From contig CM041782.1 in the NCBI GenBank assembly GCA_023374045.1, positions 252,487,810 through 252,551,809 of the forward strand: 64,000 nt of DNA, written 5' to 3'. The DNA comes from Limonium bicolor. Lineage: Eukaryota; Streptophyta; Magnoliopsida; Caryophyllales; Plumbaginaceae. The notes beneath the pieces are model-generated. The model did no database searches, was not told the DNA's origin, and saw only the letters and a program-made list of their open reading frames with translations. A program made the position numbers and the translations under genes. Shown here piece after piece: positions 1-10,255 of the stretch (within the stretch, counting starts at the first letter, position 1; each line of letters opens with the position of its first letter).

Positions 1-489
1 GATATGGTTTTGTTTCACTAACTTTACCCTTCCTATTATTTCATTATCCTTAACTTGTTATCTTTGCCTTGGTGATTTTAAAGTGCCTTGTTCCCTGTTT
101 TACTTTCAAGAGTTTAATTTCAAGTTACTGTTTATTTGAAGAGTTATGTTTTAAAGATTGCTTTGGAGAATTGTACCAGTTCCATTCCAGGGAACTGACT
201 CACCCCTCCCGGGGTGGGCTGCTTGGTTTCATCTTGCAGGTATAAATTGTTTATACAGGTGGCCACGAAGAGCATGAGTGATTGGGATGGGAATTAGGAA
301 TTGTGGAGAGTTATTCTATTTTACTAGTAGTTATGTTATGTTGTTTTTCTCGAGTTTAGACCGTAGCTTTTGTAATTTTATAAGTTGTAATTTGTGAGGT
401 TTGATGTCGGGTGTTTGGAACCCGATGGTCTATAAACACCAGTAGAGATTTTATATTCCGCTGTATTTATTGTAAATAGGGGCGTTACA
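1..489 (+). mobile_element. E0: 3' end of a long LTR, truncated by the window start
   Basis: The segment ends in GGGGCGTTACA and is followed five bases later by the plant initiator tRNA-Met primer-binding site, which fixes the LTR end at 489. It carries a hairpin with arms CACCCC and GGGGTG (201-216), then a pyrimidine-rich stretch and a CAG (237-239) followed by GT. The same layout recurs near the end of every other LTR in the window. Near 402-441 GGTGTTT can pair with AAACACC, in the place where other families carry the GTTAGCCAC hairpin. No coding content is seen. The 5' part lies outside the window. Confidence 0.8.
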
Positions 490-717
490 GAATGTGGTAT
501 CAGAGCGTAGTTACGCTCTAAACCCGAGAAAACAGGCCGAGTGAAATACTTAGAATATAGGTGCACTTAAAACTGGGGAACTGGGGTAGAATTGGGAAGT
601 GAGGATTCAGTAAGGCACAACTTCTAACCCTTCTTAGATTAGTGAATGATTTCTTTATACACTTTTCTTCTTATGAATGTCTGTAGAGAATGGTGTGCTG
701 TTGTTCTGTTCGAACAA
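490..717 (+). mobile_element. E0: 5' stub of internal region
   Basis: About 230 bp of internal region follow the primer-binding site before M0 interrupts it at 718. The bases just left of the junction are AACAA; the matching target-site copy is not in the window. No open frame of note and no recognisable gag are present. Confidence 0.7.
495..519 (+). promoter_or_regulatory. E0 primer-binding site inside a hairpin
   Basis: TGGTATCAGAGC at 495-506 is the 12-nt complement of the 3' end of plant initiator tRNA-Met, the usual primer for minus-strand DNA synthesis. Its 3' half also pairs with the bases just downstream: arms AGAGCGTA (502-509) and TACGCTCT (512-519) with a 2-nt loop. The base of the stem differs from those of E1 and A but pairing is kept. 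Confidence 0.85.
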
Positions 718-1344
718 TGTAACACCCCAACCGTTAATCTTGTCATTACCTCATAAACTGACACTAAATGCTCTTGCTCACGCAGCGGAACTCTAATTAC
801 AACGAGGGGTGAAACAATGCTGTTAGCCACCCATGTGGCTAACCAGGCCTTTCTTACATACCGTAACGGTCTGATGAACTGGAACAACCGAATATGCAAT
901 AAAAATACTTTCCTTAAATCATTTCTTTACTATACCGAGTATACAATATATGGAAGCCGACAACATATTCTGTCTTACACCTCTTTCAATACATAAGTAA
1001 TTAAATCTAACTACCCATGCGAACCACCGACCCCGTCCTACTCTCGAACGGTAACATCTTCTTGTACCTGAGAAATAAAAACGACGCCCCTAGGGGCTCA
1101 GCTTTACACTGCATATGAAATTCGCATACCCCTAGCGCTATCCGGGGTACGCCGACCACTTTTGTCGAGAGCATGGAGTTCAGTTTAATGCAACCATCAT
1201 GCATATAGTAATACATTATATATGTACACTACACAAGGATTCGACAATCAATCATGGGATACAATCCCTAACTAACATAACAAGGTTGTTAGTTGTATCA
1301 TTATACCTTAGGCCTTGAGGGTTATACCTCATTATGCCTTGTTT

Positions 1345-1520
1345 GCTCATTCAATCTCACCCGCTCTCTCGGGTTACTTATTCATATACACACCCATTCT
1401 CTTGGGCTATTCCTTTTATACTCACTCATTCTCTCGGGTTACTTATACTCATTATCTCACCCACACTCTTGGGTTATTCATACTCGTTATCTCACCCACA
1501 CTCTTGGGTTATTTATACTC
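1345..1520 (+). repeat. Minisatellite in the M0 LTR, period about 35 bp
   Basis: Roughly five units share the theme CTCACCCACACTCTTGGGTT followed by an AT-rich tail. The two best-kept units start at 1456 and 1491. Each contains ACCCA and TGGGT, able to form a short hairpin. The open frames through this stretch are a result of the repeat and are not called. Confidence 0.75.
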
Positions 1521-2760
1521 AAGCTATTGTAGATTCGAGACACTACAGGTCTCCTATGTCACGCATGTTACTCTTAATACACTCTCAGGCCAAAACTCAT
1601 GGCTCTCGAGCATAGTCTTACTTCCCCGGTTTCGACCCTAATCTGGGTCTAGCGTGGTGGGAAGGTTCAACTAGCTCACGGAACTCTCTCTTAGATCCTA
1701 ACTCTTTTACATAGGTCCGACTACTCTCAGACTACTCTCGTTCCCATACACTCCTCTCTCGGAGTTATAATAACATTGTGTATTTTAGTCTAGAAGCATC
1801 ACTCTCGATGTTTCGAATGACTTTGGGAACATTACTCAAGTTCGGTTAATCTTAGGTTTTAAGAGTTACCCATACATTTCTTTTACTCATACTTTCGGTT
1901 ATTTTCTTATACCGGGTAAAATCCTCATATAGGAGGTCGACCATGTCTCAAGGGAGCTACTAATCCCTTAGGTCTCTTTTACCTTCTTTACTAGTTCATA
2001 TCTTCGAACTATCTTTAATCCTCTTGAAAGAGGTTCACTTATCTTTCCACTCTCATTTGTTTCGTGGATTGTGTCATTATGGTTTACTAACCGTTATCGG
2101 GTAATTACTCAACCCCACATCTCCTCACATTCTAGGGAGTTCATATGTTTGCGTTTTCGTTATACTTTAACGGATAGTTTGTGTGTTTGCACGTTTTCGT
2201 TATCATAAGCATCGACCGATCTATGGGTCTCTAGCCAAACGTTACTCACTATGAGTCGGTCTTTACTCTATGTTAGACCACACCGGCATACAAGTATGTT
2301 AGCTCATTCAACATACAACAAGGCATACATAATCAAACAGTGGATATTTTCATGCTTTAGTCTTGATTAATCCGGCACACAAACACACAAATCAACGTAA
2401 CTCGGTTAGCACGCGGAGTATGAAAAATCATACCTTTCTCCGGGGTTTTCACTTTTACCGTGTCATATCACCATGCTCGGTTCACACATGATCCTCTGAT
2501 AATGTCCCAAATTATTATTAATACTAAGCTCATACAGTACATAATTAAATGCTACTCCCGTATTTACCCCGTTATCCCGTTAACTCGGTTTTACTCTTGT
2601 TAATTTGAGTTCTCACTTCTCAATCACTTCTAACACTTTCTTACACTTCCTAGGGCCTTTACACGTCACCAAACAAGGCCTTAACATCATATAATGTCAT
2701 TAACATTTAAATCCCCATCATTAGCAACCTTTAAAACACTCACGGGGCATTTCTGGGGGT

Positions 2761-2942
2761 GGTCCGGGACTTGGTCCTTACCCTAAGTCCCGGACCAATT
2801 CATTCGGTAACTCTCGGCAGGATTTCAGCAGTGGTCCGGGACCTTGTCCATATCTTAAGTCCCGGACCGGGTATGCAGATTCACTCTCGGCGCAATTTAA
2901 AGGGGTGGTCCGGGACTTTGTCCAAGGACTAGGTCCCGGACC
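2761..2942 (-). repeat. GC-rich hairpin array in M0, three units, period 72-74 bp
   Basis: Three inverted repeats stand out from AT-rich surroundings. The first has arms GGTCCGGGACTT (2761-2772) and AAGTCCCGGACC (2785-2796). The second (2833-2868) and third (2907-2942) have 10-bp arms GGTCCGGGAC and GTCCCGGACC. Unit starts are 72 and 74 bp apart. Arms are better kept than spacers, which points to structure. The position in the LTR matches GC hairpin repeats of unrelated sequence in E1, E3 and E4. Confidence 0.85.
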
Positions 2943-5067
2943 CTGCTAAAACCTGCAACATACATTATTTTTCAACCCCAATTCAATCCTTAATCCACCC
3001 TTAATCTTTCCCTAATCTTTCCATAAGTTTTCCACATGTTTAATCACCTTTGAACATGCTCTAAACCTCTTCAAATCATGGGTTAAACCCTTACTCAAAT
3101 TCTTGCCCAAAATCACAAATTTTGTATTCTCATTTGCACTAATGCACACTTGTGCATTTTCTAACTCCTCTTGGCACTTTGCATTTTCTCCCACTTAATT
3201 TGACCATTCCAAAACTTTCAAGATAGTGCACACCTCATACCTAGTTCCAAGACTCACTCTTAAAGCCTTAAATCTTCTTTGTTTTCTAAAAACTCCTAAG
3301 GCACTAAACCACTCTTTTGCTACAGATTTTAGCATCAACTTCCTCCCCTTGAACAAGCCTTCCTAAAGTGGTTAACTAACTCAAATAAGTCTCCATCCAC
3401 ACCTAGTTTCTCTAGGTCATTCCTCACACACAACAATGCTCAAACCACTCGAATTTCTACACCAATTTTGCCATAACTTGGCTACTTTTCTAACTTTGCC
3501 CAAAACTCATTTCTTCACATAAATCACCCTATAACTAGCCAAACCTCAAGGGTTCTACCAGCACACACATAAAACTTAAAACTCATCAATTCTCCAAATG
3601 CAACACAATTCATAAACCATAAAATGCATAGCTCATAAATCAAACACTTTATTTCACAAATGTTTTCTCACTTGTATTATTACTATACAAGCACATTACT
3701 TTCCCATCTCAAGTGGGGTTCATTCATTTAACTAACCCTTCCCAAATGCTAAAACACATAGGATATACATTAGGGTTGGTTTCTTACCTTAATTTCTCTT
3801 AAGTTTCTTTTTGATATTCTTCTCCTCTTCTCTTCATCCAAAATCGGTCATGGCTAATCACTAGCCCAATTCTCTAGACCAATATACCAATGGATATAAG
3901 GAGTACTAATTATTTCTCCTAACTATGAAAATAACTCATAAATTCAAGAGGAGGGCTTAAGGTATACAATTTGAACATTACCTTTGGAAACCCTAGAATT
4001 GTTTTGCCAAGAATCAAAGGAGGAGCTCCAATCCACCATTGGAGACTTGGAGAATAGCTCACAACAAGGAAAGGAAAGGCATTACAATGTGCCCAAAATC
4101 GGCCAACAAAGAGAGGTGAAGAAAAATGCAATTTCCTTTAGATATTTTTACCTTGGATGAAAGAGGAAGCTTCAAGCTACCATATGGTGTGTTTTTCTCT
4201 TCAAATCGCCAACACCCATCAAAATGAAACTCATCCTTTTCAAATTTTGAAAAGAGGGAAGTGTGGAGATTGATGAGAGGATCACAGATATGTACTTATT
4301 TTTGAATTCGGAGCAAGGATGAAGCTTGGGCATGGAGGAGAAGGTGGAGGAGCCATGTTTGGAGCTTCCATGTCGTTCAACACTGAAATACCCCAAACCT
4401 TGATATGCGGTTTAAATATTAAACTATGGTATGTAAAGGCTAAAAGTGCCTTAGGAACATCAGTGTACAATTTAAACCATAGTAAAATGCAGTAAAGCAT
4501 TAAGACACAGTTTGAGCAAAAACATGCTCTAAGCTATGAGTGAACTTGGTTAGGACCCAAAGAGCCTACCAAGACTAAATAATATTCAATTGTGATTTAA
4601 TAAGGCTAATTAAGTCCTTAGGAAACCTTGGTAGACAATGAAACCAAACAAAACATAAATAAATACCTTAAGGTCAATATGGGCTAAAATGTGCTCTAAG
4701 CTTGGGATAAATGTGTATAAGACCTAATGGTCATAACTATACCTTATTTATATGTTAATGAACATATTAAATCAATTACTAAAGAAAACCAAGCTTGAAA
4801 ACAAGTTAAAACACAAAAAGTGCTTTAAGGAGTCTTAAAGCACGTTTTTGAAAAAATTGTCTTGTAAATGAGTTTTGAATGGCTAAATGTCCATCATTAC
4901 TCTTTAATTAACATGTGTACTATATAGTATCACAATTGGGTGGCTATATCAATGGGAAATCAAAAATTTCACAAATATGTGCCTTAGTTTGTGAATAGTG
5001 CCCAAATAGTGCTAGTTTTGACTTAAGTCAACTTTAATTAGTTAAATGGTCAACAAAGACCATAAGT

Positions 5068-5270
5068 ATCTTATATATTGAAGGGGGCACGGTTTTTAGT
5101 GTGTGAGTCATCACACTTGGCTAGCAAATGAAGAAAAGAAGAAAGAATAAAGTGAAAAGTTACTTTATGCCTTATAACATAAATATCTCCAAACTAAACC
5201 TCTCCTCACCTCTTCTTTTCTTCTTGGTTCCCACCGTCTCCAACCTCATCCTCCCTTCTCCATCTCGTTT
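5068..5270 (+). promoter_or_regulatory. Candidate promoter of the E1 LTR (TATA plus CT-rich leader)
   Basis: TATATA at 5072-5077 lies in an otherwise ordinary stretch. It is followed within about 130 bp by a strongly pyrimidine-rich tract (CTCTCC, CTTCTTTTC and similar), a combination typical of plant RNA polymerase II promoters with a CT-rich 5' leader. The same arrangement occurs at 14341 in the second LTR; CT-rich leaders without a good TATA occur near 55560 in E3 and 61605 in E4. The start site is inferred only. Confidence 0.45.
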
Positions 5271-6777
5271 TGCTACAGCCATATACCATTCTCCATCTTT
5301 GAATGCTTGTAACTTCTAGCTCCATGCACCAAATCAAATTCCAAGACCATATTTGTCTTAGTTAGGTCAAGCTCTACACTTCTCTCTTTTCAAATCTTCA
5401 AGAACTCCATTTTGGTGCCATGAAGATTCTCCATTGAAGGAGCTTGAGCTCACCTTTTCATGCCTTGACATTCTCCTTTGCTTCAAGGTAAGGAAAATCA
5501 AAGAAAAACAACATTTCCTTTTGTTTTAGTGTGTGGCCGAAAATTCACCTTACAATGGTGCATTACCTTGCTATCTTTTTAGCTTAATCCAAACTTCAAA
5601 GGGCTAGGGGAGTCCTATCTTGCCACTTGTTCAAGTTCTCTTTCAAATTCCAAAGGTAAACATCAATTTTAGTGTTTTAAGACACTTATGTAAACCTAGG
5701 GTTTAATTATGAGTTTGAGTATTAAACTTAATGCTCATTACCCTTATATGTATTTGGTTAGAAGGTTGACAAGTGATAAAGCTCCTTGCCGATTTTCAAT
5801 CAAGAAAACAAGAGAAAACAAGTGAGAAAACTTGGAAAAACAAAGAGGTAAATAACCTCTCTTAATGTGGTTTATTGTACTAGGGAATTGAGCTATATTT
5901 GCTTAATAAATAACCTAAAGAGCCAATGGGAAAATGAGCTAGGAAACTATCCACAAGGTGGACTAAAAGGACATGGGAGCATTGTTGTGTGTATTCGCAG
6001 GTTGAAGGCATTTAAATGTGGAAATTCAGTGTTTATGGTTTATTCTATTTAAGGGCCTAAGTGCCAAGCAATTTAAGTTTATGCACTATATTGTGATGTA
6101 GTGTAAATTTGGTGAAGTTTTGTGTGTGAGGAAGTTCTTGATGGATTTTAGGTGTTCTTGAATGAAATAAGGTAAAACCTAAGTGTTTGGATGTGAGGAT
6201 ATACAAGAGAAGCTATGGCAAAATTTGGAAAATGTGTAAGAAGTTCTAAGTGTTTTAAGTAAGTTTTGGTGAACTAGGAAGTGTAAAAGGTGAACAAATG
6301 TTTTACTTGGGAGGAAAACATGTATTAAGGTGATTTAGAGTGATGCAAGGATTAGGTGTTATCTTGGAAGTTCTAGGAATTCAATGTGTGTTTTGAGAAT
6401 GTATTCAAGTCTTGGAGAAGTTTGTTTAAGGTTTAGGAATGTTGATGTACAAGGAAGAAGTGATGTTTAGGCAAGATGTGAAAAGGAGATTTAGTTAGTA
6501 AGAAAAAGAAGTTTGAGAGATGATGTTAAGGTGTAGAGGAAACACCTTGGTATAGTGGTCAATATTGGTGAAGTACCACTTAGAAATCCTAAGGAGGAAA
6601 CATTACAAGTGCTAAGAACTTTGTAAGGAATTTGTGAATGATAAGATGGTTTTGGTGTGTGATTTAAAGAGTTTAGTACATGGCTAAAGGTGTGTTTGAG
6701 GTGTCATATGGTGTTGCAACACATTGGGAGACTTAAGGAAAAGTTTGGAACAATTTGGACAATTCTTAGGAAGTTTC

Positions 6778-6886
6778 TGCAGCCGACCTACCCAGGGGAC
6801 CGACCCCAGTCTGTCGGTCGGTCGGCTGAACTGTGAACTTAGATGATCTCTGCAGCCGACCTACCCAGGGGGTGGGTCGGTCGGAC
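6778..6886 (+). repeat. GC hairpin repeat in the E1 5' LTR, two units, period 72 bp
   Basis: CTGCAGCCGACCTACCCAGG occurs at 6778 and again at 6850. Unit one forms a stem with AGCCGACC (6781-6788) and GGTCGGCT (6820-6827). Unit two pairs CCGACC with GGTCGG around a short loop. The repeat is followed by an A-run and by an AT-rich stretch that is conserved in E4 after its own hairpins. Confidence 0.8.
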
Positions 6887-8485
6887 CTTAAAAAAAAAAA
6901 ATTAATTTTAAGAATGTTAAGTGGTATTAGTGGTATGCCATTAAGAGAGTATTGATGGTTAGAAAGATAAATATATATGGACTTGAGAGATTAAGTTAAG
7001 TAAGATGATTTAAATGTTAAGGTTATAAAATGATATGTAATGAGGGGATTGTTAAGTAATGATGTTATAAGATTGTTAAGGACATGTTAAGTAAGTTATA
7101 ATGATAATTTGGTGAGGGAAAGATTGTATTAAAATGTGAAAGTAAAACTGTTAAAAAGTGAAGTTATGTAACTAAGTTAACGGGGAAAAATTATAAGCAT
7201 TAGACATTAAATAATCAAGCAACCCCGATGTTAATAAAAATACATGTGATGTTAACAGTTGTTTGAGAATTGCTCGAGGAACATAAGTGGATGTGGTAAA
7301 GTGGACTCCGGTGACAGGTATGGTTTTCTTGCAACTTGTGTCCTACCGGATTACACCGGCTTGTATGCCAATGTGTTTTTCTATATGTTTGCCATGTTGT
7401 AAGATTAAACATGTAATGAGTTTACAGTAATCATTTATGTGGCGTGTACAACTCCGATACCATTTAACCTGGAAGTGTTAACCTTAGTTAACTGAGTTAG
7501 GATCACATGAGAGTTCGGTATTCGGAGTAAACGACCCGAACCATGGGACGTACTAACCACGGCTATGCGTGTGTTAATTGTGTGATTGTGTATGTGAATG
7601 TAGGGATCTCCCTTGTGTGTTTAACCCAGTTTGTAATATGTATGGTGTGTAGTTATGAAGACACCATCTAATAATATCTAAGTAGTATATACTACAGTGG
7701 TGAGGAATCCGGTTTTGGCGGTCGCGCGTTGTTTGGGAGAGGGTATCCTTCTTAGCCTTACCCTTCTCTTTGTTATGGTTGTTTCCCTCACGGGTTATGA
7801 TCTCCCACTAGCTTATTCCAAAGCTTAGCTATTCTGACTTATGATCGGTTTAGGGGGAACATGTGTTTGTGTGGTGTGTTCGGGCCTCCAAACCCGTACC
7901 ATCTTAACTTAAGTTACTCGTCCGACTATTAGGACGGTAATGAGTGTTGTTGTATAACGAGCTTACCATGAGGGTGACACCATTCTCTAGGCTCACCAGT
8001 GAATTAACTATGTTTGGGTCGGTTCCTAAGAGGACCGTTCCCATTATGTTATGTGATGTTGTTGTAATGCAATTCCTATTGCGATGTTATCATGTGCACG
8101 TCGATACGTGAAAGTGTTGTTATGTTTTGCTATGTGAGGAATGTTATATGTTGTAAGATATGGAGAGTGTGGATCATGGAAATGAATCCCAGTTTGAGAA
8201 AGAGGCGTTTAAGGATAACCCGATTTAAGGGTAAGTGTCGTCTATTAAGGAAGTAGCTCCATTAGAGGAGGAACACTCTAGGGATATTGAATACCATGAG
8301 TGACTTATTAAGTAAGGATATATTATCCGGTTGTAGAGCCCGTTGAGGCGAAATGATTATGTGTTGTGTGTTTACAGATGCATGCATGATTTAAAAATAA
8401 TCAACCGCATGCTAAGATGACAATTAGTTGTGTGTGGCCCGGTAGCATGTGGGCTGCGGGATTACCATACCAGCAAAGGTGCTGA

Positions 8486-8526
8486 GCCCCTTGGGGGCCA
8501 CCCTTTCTCTTCTTTTCCTATTTCAG
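8486..8526 (+). promoter_or_regulatory. E1 LTR hairpin, pyrimidine tract and acceptor-like CAG
   Basis: GCCCC (8486-8490) pairs with GGGGC (8494-8498). A pyrimidine-rich tract then leads to TTTCAG ending at 8526, followed by GTAC. This resembles a 3' splice site. The motif recurs in E0, M0, M1, E3 and, in another sequence, in A. Confidence 0.5.
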
Positions 8527-8765
8527 GTACAAGGAGCTGGAAGCCGTTCGAGAGTAGGACGGGGTAGTCATTGTACATGGGTAATCGTTTATGTTGTATA
8601 TATACAGTAGGTGTAGTAAGACCGAAATTGTTATCGGCATTAGTTATAAATACTCGGTATAGTTGGAAGGTGTATGTTGTGTTGTGTTAATGGAAAGGGA
8701 TAGTAAGGTGTAGTCGCTCGGGAATTTAGCCCATCAGACCGGTACAATGTGTATGTATTAGCCTT

Positions 8766-8787
8766 GTTAGCCACGTGGGTGGCTAAC
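8766..8787 (+). other. E1 LTR terminal hairpin
   Basis: GTTAGCCAC (8766-8774) and GTGGCTAAC (8779-8787) form a perfect 9-bp stem with a GTGG loop, about 90 nt before the LTR end. E3 and M1 carry changed but still pairing versions. Confidence 0.75.
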
Positions 8788-8883
8788 GGCGTGTAACACC
8801 AACGAGATAAGTAATGTGATGAGGTTGTTTTCCGCTGCAGTTTATTGTAAGTGTGTTATTGTTGGATGGGGTGTTACAAAAAG

Positions 8884-8911
8884 TGGTATCAGAGCGAAGT
8901 ATCGCTCTGAT
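8884..8911 (+). promoter_or_regulatory. E1 primer-binding site inside a hairpin
   Basis: TGGTATCAGAGC spans 8884-8895. A 10-bp stem is formed by ATCAGAGCGA (8888-8897) and TCGCTCTGAT (8902-8911) around loop AGTA. Family A has GCGG/CCGC where E1 has GCGA/TCGC, a compensated change. Confidence 0.9.
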
Positions 8912-9707
8912 GACTGAATTACCGAGCTTAGGAAGTACCGAGTTAGGATTTAAGTACTTTGGGTTAAGGGTTGAGTGATAGCGTGAGAGATACGCTAGTT
9001 AGGAACTACCAGTGACTACTGGAAACCTACAATATCCATCCCACCCTCCACAATCCCTGTTTGATAACTTGGGAAAGAACGCCAGAGAGATGGAAGTCCT
9101 CTCTTACTCGGGAATACCCGATCTGGCTGTTATTGAATACCTTTAAGGGTACGGAGAACCTGTCATACGGTAGATCCTGAAAATTGGGAATCCCGGAGAC
9201 GGTCTCCATCTGAACAACGTTAACCGCATTTAATAGCGAAGAATGAAGGAATTTGTGTATAGGAGAATAGAATTTACGGCAACCTGGGTCGACATGCCGA
9301 GCAGTCGAACAACCAGCTTGCAACGCACCGACCGTGCAACAGGCAAGAAGTGGATTAATGGAACCCGAGACAAGTGTCTACGGAACCGCAGTTGTTAAGT
9401 GATACACCAACGGTATACCAACCGCTAAAGGAACTACAACGTAGTGCCCAAACAAGAGACAAGTCTCAGTAACCACGACAAATACGTGGAATGGGCTACG
9501 AAGGAGATATAATACAAGTAAAAGGGGTCTCCCAGTATGGGAAACACCCTAGTTGATGATCGGCATGTGAAGACAATGAGAAGTCACCCAGAAGAGTTAT
9601 TATCAAGACAGTAAGATCAGTGAGGGCCAACAAGGCCACTGATGATGGTGCGAGTAAAAACAATACCACAACCGGTATGTGTTAAACCGATAGCCAGTTA
9701 GCATGGC

Positions 9708-9727
9708 GCACTTGCCATAGCAAGTGC
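9708..9727 (+). other. Conserved hairpin P1 in the E1 internal region
   Basis: Arms GCACTTGC (9708-9715) and GCAAGTGC (9720-9727) pair perfectly around a CATA loop. Family A has two versions of this hairpin, preceded in one case by the same GCATGGC context, with loop CACT and in one copy an A-to-G change matched in the other arm. Confidence 0.7.
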
Positions 9728-10102
9728 TAACAGGCTGTTCGGGAAATTTATAACCACTACAAGTACTTAGTAAAGTACTAGAAAGTTAAATGTGATCGTC
9801 ATAACAGTGGAAAGGCCTGTTAGCCTAACCCCTGTAGTCGTAAGTACACCAGTCAGCAAGAAGCTAGACTTGGCTAAGGTAAGAAGATGTTGTGAAACCA
9901 TGAAAAATTTTCTTTCAAACCCAGATTTATCCAAACTCTTTCTTTCAAAACCAGATTTTCTTTCAAACCAACACTTCTTTCCAACCTTCTTTTAAACCAA
10001 ACCAGTAAAACCAAGGACAGTTGACGAGGATACAACAATGGATAAACTTTCCCTCGATTAAGTTCGGGAAGCAAGGAATGAATATTGTCACGGGACAATA
10101 TA

Positions 10103-10255
10103 AGGGAGTTGACAACAGAATACTTCACCTAGGCGTGTGACGGACACTACGAGTGTACCAACTGAATTGTGGGATGACCGCACTCCAATAGGAGCTTGTG
10201 GGCCCAACAGACCTACTTATGGGTTAGTTGGGTAAGTAGCAATGTATCAGTATGG
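10103..10255 (+). other. Conserved internal block B1 in E1: nested hairpin over a donor-like site
   Basis: This block aligns by eye with 33108-33260 of family A while the flanks do not. It contains CTCC-AATA-GGAG, then a two-part hairpin: outer arms CCCAAC (10203-10208) and GTTGGG (10227-10232), inner arms ACCTA (10211-10215) and TGGGT (10220-10224). The 3' base of the outer stem runs into GTAAGT, a consensus intron donor. A short frame around WDDRTPIGACGP is also shared with A and ends at the same TAA, but in E1 a one-base indel breaks it upstream. RNA structure or a decayed coding exon are both possible. Confidence 0.6.

Larger units (their letters stand above)
718..4383 (-). mobile_element. 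M0: minus-strand long LTR, interrupted by E1
   Basis: The segment begins with TGTAACACCCC, the reverse complement of the usual LTR 3' end. Read on the minus strand it carries the shared LTR landmarks in order from its 3' end: the hairpin GTTAGCCAC / GTGGCTAAC (822-843), the pyrimidine tract with CAG (1068-1070), the hairpin GCCCC-TA-GGGGC (1086-1097), a 35-bp minisatellite, a GC hairpin array and a purine/pyrimidine-biased leader near 3800-4350. It stops at 4383 where E1 begins, so about 1 kb of its 5' end is missing. Bases left of the break are AACAC. No coding sequence is seen. Confidence 0.75.
4384..8878 (+). mobile_element. E1: 5' LTR, 4495 bp
   Basis: The LTR runs from TGAAATACCCC to GGGGTGTTACA and is followed by the initiator tRNA-Met primer-binding site; its start matches the sequence after the polypurine tract at 13661. 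It contains a TATA candidate near 5072, a CT-rich leader (about 5195-5270), donor-like AAG|GTAAGG at 5487/5488, an AT-rich middle with weak repetition, two GC hairpin units (6778-6886), a CCCC/GGGG hairpin with acceptor-like TTTCAG (8486-8526) and a terminal hairpin at 8766-8787. There are no long open frames. Differences from LTR 13661-17828 are mostly single-base indels, so the insertion is young or the consensus is noisy. The length is close to that of the LARD class. Confidence 0.9.

Noticed and set aside
1293..1641. Three overlapping frames of 79-108 codons with Leu/Ser-rich repeats
   Set aside because: They run through the 35-bp minisatellite in three frames at once, which is expected for a stop-poor tandem repeat.
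6060..6770. Possible ~120-bp tandem repeat in the middle of the E1 LTR
   Set aside because: GAAGTTCT-type words recur at uneven spacings (about 100-140 bp), and the base composition is biased enough to produce this by chance.
8902..8920. CTGATGA after the primer-binding site, as in a hammerhead ribozyme core
   Set aside because: No GAAA core strand, stem II or cleavage site is found in the right arrangement. The word is the 3' arm of the primer-site hairpin. The LTRs are also far longer than those of retrozymes.
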